The notes: a model not told the origin generated them from the letters alone. A stretch of DNA of 59,970 nt from an uncultured Sulfurovum sp. (GCA_902727895.1 CACVAP010000100.1:1-59970); one strand, 5' to 3'; positions 16,565 to 25,384 are shown, numbered from the stretch's first letter. A program made the numbers and translations.

Positions 16565-16588
16565 TTGATATAATATTTTCTATATCAA
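16565..16588 (+). promoter_or_regulatory. dapF promoter with overlapping inverted repeat
   Basis: TATAAT at 16569-16574 is a good -10, with the predicted start about 23 bases before the dapF ATG. It lies inside a perfect 8-bp inverted repeat (TTGATATA 16565-16572, TATATCAA 16581-16588), the position expected of an operator. Confidence 0.5.
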
Positions 16589-16604
16589 TGAACGAGGAAA
16601 TATT

Positions 16605-17354
16605 ATGACTGTAACTAAATACTCTGCCAATGGTAATGACTTTGTTATTATCATTCGTAAAAAGAAAAAAGACCGTTCTAAATTGGCAAAGCGTCTTTGT
16701 CACAGACAAAATGGTATTGGAGCTGATGGACTGGTAGTCGTTATACCTCACCAAGAATATGACTTTGAATGGGACTTTTACAATGCAGACGGTAGCCGTG
16801 CTACTATGTGTGGTAATGCTTCTCGTGCCGTAGCACATTATGCTATGGAAAAAGGTATTTCAGAAGATGGACATGCAGAGTTTTTAACAGGTGCTGGCGT
16901 AATTTCTGCTAACGTCAATGGGAACTACGTTACTACAGACATGACAAAACCTATTAGACTAAGTACTGAAATCGAAGAAGAAGGCGAAACTTGGTGGTTT
17001 ATTGACACTGGTGTTCCTCATATCGTTGGTATCCGTAATAACATTGATGAGTTTGACTTAGCACAAGCAAAACGCCTACGCGATAAATTTAATGCAAATG
17101 TAAATATTTGTAGAATTGAAGATGAAGAAACTTTATATGTACGAACCTATGAACGTGGTGTAGAAGACGAAACATTAGCTTGTGGTACTGGAATGGTTGC
17201 TTGCTTTATTCGTGCCAATGATGAAGACTTAGTAAATGATGATGTAAAAGTCTTTCCAAAATCTGGTGATGAACTGTATGTTTCTTTTGAAGAAGATATT
17301 TATAGATTTTCTGGACAAGTAACTAAAACTTTTGTTGCTGAAACCACTGACTAG
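16605..17354 (+). CDS. dapF: Diaminopimelate epimerase
   Basis: 249 residues. Both catalytic cysteines are in canonical motifs: Cys69 in MCGNASRA and Cys193 in ACGTGMVA. SANGNDFVII near the N-terminus and the GADGLV segment are also family-typical. The enzyme interconverts LL- and meso-diaminopimelate for peptidoglycan and lysine synthesis. The length is slightly short of the usual ~275, as in other epsilonproteobacteria. GAGGAAA precedes the ATG. Confidence 0.95.
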   Translation: MTVTKYSANGNDFVIIIRKKKKDRSKLAKRLCHRQNGIGADGLVVVIPHQEYDFEWDFYNADGSRATMCGNASRAVAHYAMEKGISEDGHAEFLTGAGVISANVNGNYVTTDMTKPIRLSTEIEEEGETWWFIDTGVPHIVGIRNNIDEFDLAQAKRLRDKFNANVNICRIEDEETLYVRTYERGVEDETLACGTGMVACFIRANDEDLVNDDVKVFPKSGDELYVSFEEDIYRFSGQVTKTFVAETTD

Positions 17355-17422
17355 TTCACACAATTTATACACAAGCACTATGATAGAATTAATATTTCAA
17401 AAATAAAAGGAAACAAATAACA

Positions 17423-18235
17423 ATGAAAAAAATACTTACGCTCCTAGCCTTAACTACTTTTTTATTATCAGCAAAAACATTAGTAACTGTTAATGGACAC
17501 CAAATTACAGATAGCCTACTTGATCAAAGTTATAATAATCTTGATGAAACACAAAAAAGTAACTTACTAGAACAACTAATCAAAGAAGAAGTAATCTATG
17601 CTAATTTACTAAACTCTTCCATTGTCAATAATGCAAAGTTTCAAGAGGCATTCTCACAACAAAAAAATGTGGTTGAACAACAGTATGGAAAAGCTTTAAA
17701 CGCTGAACAACTTAGAAGCATAAAAGGTTCTATAGCTGTTTCTCTTTATCAACAACAAGAGTTTCAAAAAGCTACTGTTAGCGCAAACGAAAGTAAAAAC
17801 TTTTATCAAGAAAATAAAGATAAATTTGTTTTTCCAAACTCTATAGAAATAGCAAATATTATTATTAAAGATCAAGCGACTGCAAATAAAATTTTAAAGT
17901 CCCTCCAAAGTTCTACTAATTTAGAGCAAGACTTTATTAAAGCTGCGAATGCTCAAAAACAAAATGGATATATGGGTTGGTTTGGAAGAGAGTCAATGCC
18001 TGCTAATCTTTTTGATAAAGCCTATAAATATAAAGTAAAAAGACTTATTAATGCTCCAGTAAAAACCAAACATGGATACAACGTTGTTTATTTACTTAAC
18101 AAAAAGAAAGCTGGTAAACTCTCTTATGCTGAAGCACAACCTAAAATTGAGCAAATGCTAAAACAGAAGAAAGTAATGGAAAAACTAAAAAGTAAAATGG
18201 AAAATCTTTATGGAAATGCACAGATAGTTTATTAA
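17423..18235 (+). CDS. Periplasmic peptidyl-prolyl isomerase, PpiC/SurA type (PEB4-like)
   Basis: 270 residues. The signal peptide (LLALTTFLLSA) is followed by an N-terminal chaperone region with VNGHQITDSLLDQ. A parvulin domain lies at ~135-235 (IEIANIIIKDQATANKIL...GYMGWFGRESMPANLFDKAY...PVKTKHGYNVVYLL), and the C-terminal helix returns to the chaperone domain. The arrangement is that of Campylobacter PEB4/Cbf2, a SurA-like chaperone for outer-membrane proteins. It is monocistronic, with AAAGGAAA before the ATG and a terminator after it. Confidence 0.87.
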   Translation: MKKILTLLALTTFLLSAKTLVTVNGHQITDSLLDQSYNNLDETQKSNLLEQLIKEEVIYANLLNSSIVNNAKFQEAFSQQKNVVEQQYGKALNAEQLRSIKGSIAVSLYQQQEFQKATVSANESKNFYQENKDKFVFPNSIEIANIIIKDQATANKILKSLQSSTNLEQDFIKAANAQKQNGYMGWFGRESMPANLFDKAYKYKVKRLINAPVKTKHGYNVVYLLNKKKAGKLSYAEAQPKIEQMLKQKKVMEKLKSKMENLYGNAQIVY

Positions 18236-18254
18236 GTAATAAACTATTATAAAA

Positions 18255-18280
18255 TCAAAAGCCATTTCTTAGGCTTTTGA
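18255..18280. terminator. Convergent terminator between PpiC and lspA genes
   Basis: Perfect 9-bp stem TCAAAAGCC / GGCTTTTGA with an 8-base loop, followed on the plus strand by CTTCTTCTCT. It overlaps the last codons of lspA. Confidence 0.7.
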
Positions 18281-18748
18281 CTTCTTCTCTCTTCTATACT
18301 CTAAAAATGTCATTAACAAAATAATAGCCACTCCTAAGTCAATCATTACATCAGCATAATTAAAAACTGCAAAATTAAAACCACAATGCCATGCTACATA
18401 ATCCACAACACCTTCATGCAAAAATCTATCATATAAATTTCCTAAAGCACCACCAACTATTAGTCCAATTGCAAAAGCATATTGTTTTAAATATCCCTCA
18501 TAGAAAACATAAGCAATAATACCTATAATTAAAACCAATTGTAACCACTTTAAATTATCGCCTAGAGAAGCAAGCATAGAAAAAGCTACACCTCTATTAT
18601 AAAAAAGTTCTAGATTAATACAAGAACCTTCCATAATTACAGCATATTCAACACCATTAACAGCATCCATTGCCCAAACTTTAATAGCTTGATCAATGAT
18701 AAAAGTTCCAACGACAACAAAAAGAAAAACAATTATATTTCGCATCAT
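18269..18748 (-). CDS. lspA: Lipoprotein signal peptidase (signal peptidase II)
   Basis: 159 residues with four transmembrane segments. The catalytic aspartates are Asp116 (HEGVVDYV) and Asp133 (FNYADVMID). The conserved blocks FYNRGVAFS and GGALGNLYDRF are present. It cuts the signal peptide of diacylglyceryl-prolipoproteins, such as the several lipoproteins in this window. It is translated from the glmM operon: the glmM stop and the lspA start share one base (TAATG). Confidence 0.96.
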   Translation of the reverse strand: MMRNIIVFLFVVVGTFIIDQAIKVWAMDAVNGVEYAVIMEGSCINLELFYNRGVAFSMLASLGDNLKWLQLVLIIGIIAYVFYEGYLKQYAFAIGLIVGGALGNLYDRFLHEGVVDYVAWHCGFNFAVFNYADVMIDLGVAIILLMTFLEYRREKKSKA

Positions 18749-20085
18749 TACTGCAATGCCTTTTTAAAGAAAGAGGTAGTTTTTTCCATCATTTTGTCTA
18801 AAATAACTTTATCTTTACCTTCAAGTAAAATTCTCATAAGATTTTCGGTTCCAGAATACCTAACCAAATGACGCATACCAGCAGCTTCAATCTCTGTAAA
18901 AAGTTCTTGAACTCCTTCAATCTCTTCTATTGGTCGTTTACGAGAAATATGAATATTAACCAACTCTTGAGGATATAAATCAAAGAGATTAAATGCTTCA
19001 CTAGCAGACTTATTGGTCTCAATCATATAAGCAAAAGCTTGTAATCCAGAAACCAGTCCATCTCCTGTTTTAGCAAAATCAGAGAAAATTACATGTCCAC
19101 TCTGTTCTCCTCCAAAGTTTGAACCAACTTTTTTCATTACTTCAAGTACATGTTTATCACCAACATCTGAACGTTCTAACTTTAAACCATGTGAAGCTAA
19201 ATAATCTTCTAAGCCTTGATTACTCATCACTGTTGACACTACTTTATCATTCGCTAGTTTCTTTTCAGTTTTCAAATGAATTGCCAACGCACCAATAAGT
19301 TTATCACCATCGACTACTTCTCCTTTTTCATCAACAATGACAATTCTGTCTGCATCACCATCTAAAGCAATTCCTATATCAGCACGGGTTTCTATAACGC
19401 GCTTAGCCAGTGCTTCAGGATGTGTCGCCCCACAATTGGTATTGATATTGTAACCATCAGGTTGATTAGAGAGTACTATTACCTCAGCACCTAATTCACG
19501 TAATACTGTAGGTCCTACAATGTACGCTGCTCCATGAGAACAGTCAATTACAATACGCTTACCATACAATGAGAATTTTTTAGGAAATGAATTTTTAATA
19601 TGCACAATATAACGACCAATTACATCATCAATTCGTACTGAACGACCTATCTCTTTTTTGGTTACAAAGGTATTCTCTATCTGCTGCATATCATGAAATA
19701 TATCTTCTATATTTCCTTCATCTTCTTTGTTAAATTTATTACCTTCTGCATCAAAAAACTTAATACCATTGTCATAATATGGGTTATGTGAAGCTGTAAT
19801 CATTATTCCAGCATCACAACGCATGTTTTCAGTAATAAAAGCAATAGCAGGCGTTGGCATAGGACCAATTTGTACCACATCAAAACCTACAGAGGTCAAA
19901 CCAGAGACTAAAGCATTTTCAATCATATATCCTGATCGACGGGTATCTTTACCCACTAAAATTTTATTATATTTACTTGTTTTTCTTAAATGTATTCCAG
20001 CTGCAATCGCTAAACGCATAACATTCATGGCATTTAATTTTCCACCAGCCAGTCCACGTACACCATCAGTTCCAAATAATTCCAT
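18748..20085 (-). CDS. glmM: Phosphoglucosamine mutase
   Basis: 445 residues. The active-site Ser99 lies in ITASHNP, the metal loop in DGDADRIVI, the sugar-binding loop in GGEQSGH, and the phosphate loop near the end in [11 protein letters not shown]. It converts glucosamine-6-phosphate to glucosamine-1-phosphate for UDP-GlcNAc. The start is at [11 protein letters not shown], with AGGAGA upstream on the minus strand. It is coupled to lspA. Confidence 0.96.
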   Translation of the reverse strand: MELFGTDGVRGLAGGKLNAMNVMRLAIAAGIHLRKTSKYNKILVGKDTRRSGYMIENALVSGLTSVGFDVVQIGPMPTPAIAFITENMRCDAGIMITASHNPYYDNGIKFFDAEGNKFNKEDEGNIEDIFHDMQQIENTFVTKKEIGRSVRIDDVIGRYIVHIKNSFPKKFSLYGKRIVIDCSHGAAYIVGPTVLRELGAEVIVLSNQPDGYNINTNCGATHPEALAKRVIETRADIGIALDGDADRIVIVDEKGEVVDGDKLIGALAIHLKTEKKLANDKVVSTVMSNQGLEDYLASHGLKLERSDVGDKHVLEVMKKVGSNFGGEQSGHVIFSDFAKTGDGLVSGLQAFAYMIETNKSASEAFNLFDLYPQELVNIHISRKRPIEEIEGVQELFTEIEAAGMRHLVRYSGTENLMRILLEGKDKVILDKMMEKTTSFFKKALQ

Positions 20086-20147
20086 TAAATTCTCCTAAAA
20101 ATTGAAGATATAATTCTAACACATAAAAAAATAAATCAGATTATGCT

Positions 20148-20297
20148 TTATAAAAAAGAAGGTAAACTAAAAATTATGATGGTTAAGACTTCTAGCACAA
20201 TCGAAGTTTGTGCTGAGGAATTAGATATTTTTCCATCTTTTCTTAAAGAGAGTGCCATTGCTATTCCCATAAATATTCCGAAGAACGATGCTTTCAT
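20148..20297 (-). CDS. Possible 49-residue membrane peptide upstream of glmM
   Basis: An open frame of 49 codons in the 393-base space between glmM and thrS. The ATG follows AAGG on the minus strand. The product starts MKASFFGIFMGIAMALSL (hydrophobic), has a polar middle with RKDGK, and ends with a second hydrophobic stretch (VLEVLTIIIFSLPSFL). It would be co-directional with glmM, 62 bases upstream. A 59-codon frame on the opposite strand (20143-20322) overlaps it but lacks a ribosome site and has a less natural composition. I do not recognise a family; it could be chance. Confidence 0.3.
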   Translation of the reverse strand: MKASFFGIFMGIAMALSLRKDGKISNSSAQTSIVLEVLTIIIFSLPSFL

Positions 20298-20415
20298 TTT
20301 CAAAACCTTAACTAAAACTTAATATAAGTTTACAAAATTATTTTAAATAAAAACTTAATTTAAAATAAAATTACCTCTTTCAAGCAATTAATTTTCCCTA
20401 TTAAGCCAAAAGAGA

Positions 20416-20421
20416 TATAAT
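20416..20421 (+). promoter_or_regulatory. thrS promoter -10
   Basis: TATAAT in the context AGAGATATAATGC. Initiation at about 20428 would give a ~50-base leader before the thrS TTG. Another TATAAT at 20109-20114 lies further upstream and could serve the short plus-strand frame or be fortuitous. Confidence 0.5.
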
Positions 20422-20439
20422 GCAAACATTTAAAAATCA

Positions 20440-20463
20440 CATCCCGTTACGTATTACAGGATG
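20440..20463 (+). promoter_or_regulatory. thrS leader hairpin, possible ThrRS operator
   Basis: The predicted thrS leader folds as CATCC (20440-20444) with GGATG (20459-20463) around an inner, partly paired stem whose apex holds CGTA. The Thr anticodon sequence CGU is therefore in the loop. The hairpin ends 4 bases before the AAAGG ribosome site. In E. coli, ThrRS represses thrS by binding a leader hairpin that mimics the tRNA-Thr anticodon arm. Similarity of mechanism is inference. Confidence 0.35.
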
Positions 20464-20478
20464 ATATAAAGGTTAGTT

Positions 20479-22293
20479 TTGAGTGAAAATTTAATTGGGT
20501 ATATTGATGACCTAGGAAATATTATAGATACACAAAGTGCAGGAGAAAATCCAACTGCACAAGCTATTGAATATGACAATTCAGAAGCTTCTTTAGAGAT
20601 TATAAGACACTCTACAGCACACCTTATGGCACAAGCCATTACAGAACTTTACACCAATGCTAAATTTTTTGTAGGACCTACGGTTGATGAAGGTTTCTAC
20701 TATGACTTTAGAGTAGATGAGAAGATTGGTGAAGAAGATTTAAAGAAAATTGAAAAGCAGATGAAAATGCTTATCAAGAAAAAATATAAAATTGAAAAGT
20801 ATGAAATAACTAAGGCAGAAGCTTTAGAAAAGTTTGCAAAGGATGACCTGAAACAAGCTGTACTTACTAAAATTCCTGATGGCGTAATTTCAGTTTATAA
20901 ACAAGGTGATTTTGAAGACCTATGTCAAGGACCTCACGTTCCTGCTCTTAGATTTTTACATAACTTTAAGCTAACACGTGTAGCTGGTGCTTACCTTGGT
21001 GGTGATGAAAAAGCTGAAATGCTAACTCGTATTTATGGTATTGCTTTTGCAGATAAAGAATCTCTTAAAGAATACATGCTCATGATGGAAGAAGCTAAAA
21101 AGCGTGACCATAGAAAAATTGGTGCAGAAATGGGTCTCTTTATGTTTGATGAAGAGTCTGGAGCTGGTTTACCATTTTGGATGCCACAGGGAACAAAACT
21201 TAGACAAAAACTTGAAAATATTTTACATAAAGCACATAGAAGAAGAGGTTACCAGCAAGTACGTGGTCCAGAGATTTTAAAATCTGACATGTGGAGAACT
21301 TCTGGTCACTACGCATGTTACGGTGAAAACATGTACCTAACTTCTATTGATGATCAAGAGTATGGGGTTAAACCAATGAACTGTATTGGTCATATTCAAA
21401 TCTTTAAACAAAGTGGAAAGTCTTACCGTGACTTACCTCTTAAGTATTATGAATATGGTGTGGTTCACCGTCATGAAAAATCTGGTGCCTTACATGGTCT
21501 TTTAAGAGTACGTGAATTTACACAAGATGATGCACATATTTTCTGTACACCTGAACAGATTGCAGGAGAAGTAATTGAAATTATTGAGTTTGTTGACTCT
21601 GTTATGAAACTCTTTAACTTTGACTATACTATGGAAGTTGCAACTAAACCAGAAAAAGCCATTGGTGAAGATGATGTTTGGGACTTAGCAACACAAGGAC
21701 TAAAAGATGCTCTTGATGAAAATAATCTTCCATACACTATAGATGAAGGTGGTGGTGCATTTTATGGTCCTAAAATTGACATCAAGATTACCGATGCTAT
21801 TGGAAGAAAATGGCAATGTGGTACTGTTCAAGTAGACTTTAACTTACCAGAGCGTTTTGAAGTAGAATATGTAGCTGAAGATAACACACGTCAACAGCCT
21901 GTTATGATTCACCGTGCCATTCTTGGTTCATTTGAACGTTTCATTGCTGTTTTAACAGAACATTATGCTGGAGAGTTTCCACTTTTCCTAGCACCTACAC
22001 AAGTTATTTTTGTGCCTATTTCAGAAGTGCATGCTCCTTATGCAAAAGAGCTTCAAGCACAACTTATGGACATTGACATTGACTGTGAAATCTATGATAA
22101 AAATGATTCATTAAACAAAAGAGTACGAAATGCTGAGAAGCAAAGAGTTCCTTATGTTGTTATTGTAGGAGATGAAGAAGTCCAAAATAAAAGCGTAGCA
22201 TTGAGAAATAGACGAACAAAAGAGCAGTATAATCTTTCTTTTGATGAATTTATGGTAGAATTGAGCCAACAATTAAGTGAAGGTAAAATTTGA
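20479..22293 (+). CDS. thrS: Threonyl-tRNA synthetase
   Basis: 604 residues. It has the editing-domain motifs HSTAHLMAQA and YYDF, and the class II core with MNCIGHIQIF (zinc Cys), the motif 2 region VVHRHEKSGALHGLLRVREFTQDDAH (zinc His) and the motif 3 region IHRAILGSFERF. The C-terminal anticodon-binding domain is at ~500-604. The N-terminal TGS domain is largely missing, as usual in epsilonproteobacterial ThrRS, explaining the shorter length than E. coli (642). The start is a TTG with AAAGG 6 bases before. It overlaps infC by 4 bases. Confidence 0.96.
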   Translation: MSENLIGYIDDLGNIIDTQSAGENPTAQAIEYDNSEASLEIIRHSTAHLMAQAITELYTNAKFFVGPTVDEGFYYDFRVDEKIGEEDLKKIEKQMKMLIKKKYKIEKYEITKAEALEKFAKDDLKQAVLTKIPDGVISVYKQGDFEDLCQGPHVPALRFLHNFKLTRVAGAYLGGDEKAEMLTRIYGIAFADKESLKEYMLMMEEAKKRDHRKIGAEMGLFMFDEESGAGLPFWMPQGTKLRQKLENILHKAHRRRGYQQVRGPEILKSDMWRTSGHYACYGENMYLTSIDDQEYGVKPMNCIGHIQIFKQSGKSYRDLPLKYYEYGVVHRHEKSGALHGLLRVREFTQDDAHIFCTPEQIAGEVIEIIEFVDSVMKLFNFDYTMEVATKPEKAIGEDDVWDLATQGLKDALDENNLPYTIDEGGGAFYGPKIDIKITDAIGRKWQCGTVQVDFNLPERFEVEYVAEDNTRQQPVMIHRAILGSFERFIAVLTEHYAGEFPLFLAPTQVIFVPISEVHAPYAKELQAQLMDIDIDCEIYDKNDSLNKRVRNAEKQRVPYVVIVGDEEVQNKSVALRNRRTKEQYNLSFDEFMVELSQQLSEGKI

Positions 22294-22847
22294 GTAGACA
22301 AAATAACAAGAACAACCGAGGTAGAAAAAAGCCAGACGACACCATTATGAATGATAAAATTCGTGCCTATGAACTCCGAGTTCTAGGTGATGAAGGTGAA
22401 GCAATGGGTATTTTGTCTCGTGATGAAGCACTTCAAATTGCTGATGATAAAGGACTAGATTTAGTACTGGTTTCACCTGAAGCTAAACCACCTGTAGCCA
22501 AGATAATGGACTATGGTAAGTTTAAGTATGAGCAAGAAAAGAAGAAAAAAGAAGCAAGAAAGAACCAAAAAATCATTGATGTAAAAGAAGTAAAGTTCTC
22601 TTGTAAAATTGCTGATGGTGATATTGCTTACAAAGTTAAACATGCCATTGAATTCTTAGAAGCTGGAAAACATGTTAAACTAAGAGTATTTTTACGTGGT
22701 AGAGAAATGGCAAACCCTGAATGGGGTGTAGATGTTCTTAACCGTGTATGGCCAATGCTTGAAGAAGTTGGTATACTAGAGCAAGATGCTAAACGTGATG
22801 GTCGTTATGTTAACATGTATGTAACACCTCAAAAGAAATACTTATAA
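22290..22847 (+). CDS. infC: Translation initiation factor IF-3
   Basis: 185 residues. The N-domain shows NDKIRAYELRVLGDEGEAMGI, then the linker with PPVAKIMDYGKFKYEQEKKKKEARK, then the C-domain with VKEVKFSCKIADGDIAYKVKHAIEFLEAGKHVKLRVFLRGREM. It prevents subunit association and checks the start codon. The start is a rare-type TTG overlapping the thrS stop (TTGA), in line with the autoregulated non-AUG starts of infC elsewhere. rpmI and rplT do not follow, unlike in many bacteria. Confidence 0.95.
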   Translation: MSRQNNKNNRGRKKPDDTIMNDKIRAYELRVLGDEGEAMGILSRDEALQIADDKGLDLVLVSPEAKPPVAKIMDYGKFKYEQEKKKKEARKNQKIIDVKEVKFSCKIADGDIAYKVKHAIEFLEAGKHVKLRVFLRGREMANPEWGVDVLNRVWPMLEEVGILEQDAKRDGRYVNMYVTPQKKYL

Positions 22848-22860
22848 AAATAAGTATTTC
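22835..22860 (+). terminator. Hairpin overlapping the infC stop
   Basis: Perfect 11-bp stem (GAAATACTTAT 22835-22845, ATAAGTATTTC 22850-22860) with an AAAA loop that contains part of the TAA stop codon. No U-run follows, so it may stabilise the 3' end more than terminate. Confidence 0.5.
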
Positions 22861-22893
22861 AAATAATATGATACTTTAAAGAACTAAAAAAAT

Positions 22894-23391
22894 TTAGGGA
22901 ATAATAACAACAACCGTACCGTTAGTTGTCTGTTCCCACACTTCATCCATATCATCATTTGACATCGCGATACATCCCTCTGTCCAATCAATTAATACAT
23001 TCATCCAATCTCCATAAGGAGAAAGTGACCATGAAGGTGGTGTACCATGAATCATAATCATACCACCAGCACTCTGCCCTAATGTTGCAGCATGTGCTTT
23101 GTCACTAGCATTTGGATAAGATACATGTAATGACTTATAATAATCATTAGAAAATTGTCGATAATCCAATCTATACGCACCCTCAGGAGTTTTCATATCT
23201 CCCTCAACCTCTTTATCACCAACAGGAACTTTTCCTAAAGTAACATGATACTTATTAAAAACCTCACCATTTTGAAGAAGGTAAAGCATACGTGCTGACT
23301 TTTTAACAATGACTTGATCTGCTATCAAGATACCATTTGAGAAAAGATAAACTGTCCCCAATATGAACCCAAAAATAAAACGTAAAATCAT
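22894..23391 (-). CDS. Small L,D-transpeptidase-family (YkuD) protein
   Basis: 165 residues. An N-terminal hydrophobic segment (~4-19) is either a signal peptide or anchor. The YkuD domain is at ~25-165, with the HGTP motif (His115) and the catalytic motif DWTEGCIAMSNDDMDEVW (Cys140). Such enzymes make meso-DAP-meso-DAP cross-links or trim/attach to peptidoglycan; in Campylobacter and Helicobacter related proteins affect cell shape. The start codon shares a base with the coaE stop, so it is the second gene of a coaE operon. Confidence 0.85.
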   Translation of the reverse strand: MILRFIFGFILGTVYLFSNGILIADQVIVKKSARMLYLLQNGEVFNKYHVTLGKVPVGDKEVEGDMKTPEGAYRLDYRQFSNDYYKSLHVSYPNASDKAHAATLGQSAGGMIMIHGTPPSWSLSPYGDWMNVLIDWTEGCIAMSNDDMDEVWEQTTNGTVVVIIP

Positions 23392-23990
23392 TATTCCCCC
23401 TTATGATTACTTATTATGCTATCTTTTACTTTATCACAGAGGAGCTGAAGTGCCTTCATATCTCCCTGATTATCAATCAAATACGTCGCTTTTTGTTTCT
23501 TTTCCTCAATGTCTACTTGTGATAAAATTCGCTCTTCTGCTTCTTCTTTCAAAGAACTATCGCGCTTCATTAATCGTTCTAACTGTAATGCTTGAGGTAT
23601 ATAAACTACAATACTCTTGTTAATAGGATAGCGATTTGTCTCAAAAAACAAAGGTATGTCTACCAAATAAGGTTTATTCTTTTCATCTAAAAGTAATGAT
23701 TGAGTTTCAATTTCACTAAATATAAGAGGATGCAATAAAGCTTCTAAACGTAATTTTTCTTTATTATCTCCAAAAATTAAGCTACCTAACTTTTTACGAA
23801 GAACCTTTTGATTTTCTACATATTCAGAACCAAATAGTTTTGCTATTTCTTCATGCTGTAAATCTAGCATGTTATGCGCTATTTTATCAGCATCAATAAT
23901 GTCAAAGCCATAATCTTGAAATATCTTCGCTACAGTACTCTTACCTGTAGCAATCCCTCCTGTTAAAACCACTGCGTATTTAAATGCCAT
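23391..23990 (-). CDS. coaE: Dephospho-CoA kinase
   Basis: 199 residues. Walker A GGIATGKST lies at residues ~11-19, followed by the dephospho-CoA-binding segment DADKIAHNML, the VDIPLFFE motif at ~110 and the lid region with RDSSLKEEAEERILSQ. It carries out the last step of coenzyme A synthesis. It is the first gene of the leftward pair with the YkuD protein. Confidence 0.93.
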   Translation of the reverse strand: MAFKYAVVLTGGIATGKSTVAKIFQDYGFDIIDADKIAHNMLDLQHEEIAKLFGSEYVENQKVLRKKLGSLIFGDNKEKLRLEALLHPLIFSEIETQSLLLDEKNKPYLVDIPLFFETNRYPINKSIVVYIPQALQLERLMKRDSSLKEEAEERILSQVDIEEKKQKATYLIDNQGDMKALQLLCDKVKDSIISNHKGE

Positions 23991-24079
23991 CTCTATCCTT
24001 TTATCATAAAAATCTATTTTACAGTATTCTTGATTTATTTCATCAACTCAATTGATTTTTATTTTTTTATGAATAAGAG

Positions 24080-24085
24080 TATAAT
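24080..24085 (+). promoter_or_regulatory. Promoter -10 of the YeiH-like gene
   Basis: TATAAT in AAGAGTATAATC, 29 bases before the ATG at 24115. The next bases include AAGGAAG, the ribosome site. Confidence 0.5.
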
Positions 24086-24114
24086 CTTAAATTATATAAA
24101 TCTTAAGGAAGTAT

Positions 24115-25161
24115 ATGCCCTTTTCTCCCACAAAACGTAACGGTACCCTCATGGGAATTGCCTTTGTAGCTGCTATAGCTATTGTAGCAACCCTACTCTC
24201 TCAAACTTCAATGCTTAAATCTTTAGGCATTTCTCCATTAGTTGTAGGTATCGTTATTGGTATTATTTTTGCAAATTCATTACATCATAAAATGCCAACT
24301 TCATGGGAAACAGGTATTACTTTTTCAGCAAAAAAAATCTTACGTTTTGCCATTGTCTTCTATGGTTTTCGTATAACCTTTCAGCAAATAGGAGAAGTAG
24401 GTCTTGAAGGTTTTTTAGTTTCACTTATTATGTTAGCTTCTACCTTTATTTTAGGTACATGGCTTGGAACCAAAGTATTTAAAATGGATGAAGACACTTC
24501 CATCCTGACAGCCTCTGGTGCTGCTGTATGTGGTGCTGCTGCTGTCTTAGCTACTGAACCTGTGGTAAAAGCAGAAGAGCATAAAACAGCCATTGCTGTT
24601 TCCATGGTAGTACTCTTTGGAACCATCTCCATGTTTCTCTACCCTGTATTACACACAACTGGTGTCCTAGATATGACAGCTAAAGAATTTGGAATTTATG
24701 TTGGTGGAACCATTCATGAAGTAGCCCAAGTAGTAGCTGTTCCAGCTTCTATACCAGGTCTCGATCCTGAAGCTGCCAATGCAGCTGTTATTGTTAAAAT
24801 GACCAGAGTAATTATGATTGCACCGATGCTAATTATTCTTGGTATTTGGCTTTCATACAGAGCACAAAGAAATGGGGCTGTGGGTTCGAAAGTGAAACTT
24901 GTTATTCCTTGGTTTGCTGTTTATTTTATTGGTGTAGCTGGTTTTAATTCCCTTAACCTCGTTCCTCAAGACATTGTTTACTGGATAAATGAAATTGATA
25001 CCTTTCTACTTACCATGGCAATGACAGCGCTGGGTATAGGTACACGTTTTGCTAAATTTAAAGGTTTAGGTTTAGCACCCGTCTACACAGCACTCTCCAT
25101 GTTTATCTGGCTTGTTGTTGGTGGGTACTTTATTACCAAGTTTATTTGTAATATTTTTTAA
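24115..25161 (+). CDS. YeiH / UPF0324 family membrane protein
   Basis: 348 residues, about ten transmembrane helices. Family-typical segments are GIIFANSLHHKMP...SAKKILRFAIVFYGFRITFQQI, the AASGAAVCGAAAVLA loop (here TASGAAVCGAAAVLATEPV), and GGTIHEVAQVVA. The family (PF03601) is annotated as a putative sulfate or anion exporter without firm proof. In enterobacteria yeiH is next to, and regulated by, the LysR protein YeiE; a LysR protein of that general type is encoded at 56636-57547 in this window but not adjacent. It is monocistronic. Confidence 0.85.
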   Translation: MPFSPTKRNGTLMGIAFVAAIAIVATLLSQTSMLKSLGISPLVVGIVIGIIFANSLHHKMPTSWETGITFSAKKILRFAIVFYGFRITFQQIGEVGLEGFLVSLIMLASTFILGTWLGTKVFKMDEDTSILTASGAAVCGAAAVLATEPVVKAEEHKTAIAVSMVVLFGTISMFLYPVLHTTGVLDMTAKEFGIYVGGTIHEVAQVVAVPASIPGLDPEAANAAVIVKMTRVIMIAPMLIILGIWLSYRAQRNGAVGSKVKLVIPWFAVYFIGVAGFNSLNLVPQDIVYWINEIDTFLLTMAMTALGIGTRFAKFKGLGLAPVYTALSMFIWLVVGGYFITKFICNIF

Positions 25162-25221
25162 TAAAAAAAAATATAAATCAATAAGCTTAAAATAATAATT
25201 AAAGAGCTAGAATCATTATTA

Positions 25222-25300
25222 GTTAAGAAGATTACAACAATTTCGTTTTCTCCCAAATAGATTGTATAATTAAAAATATTTCTACAGGTATCTTCTTAAC
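25222..25300. repeat. Long-range 11-bp inverted repeat
   Basis: GTTAAGAAGAT (25222-25232) and ATCTTCTTAAC (25290-25300) are perfect inverted copies bracketing 57 bases that include a TATAAT (25265-25270). It lies in the 223-base space before the ATPase gene. It may be a structured leader or a relic of a small element; no known RNA was recognised. Confidence 0.4.
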
Positions 25301-25384
25301 CTATCTCTTTTAGAATTAACCTCATAAAACCTAATCTTAATATGTTAAAATATATCCAATTAGAATATGAAGGATTAATACATC

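Noticed and set aside
20143-20322. 59-codon plus-strand frame between glmM and thrS
   Set aside because: It has no ribosome site and overlaps a more protein-like minus-strand frame; only the latter is listed, with low confidence.
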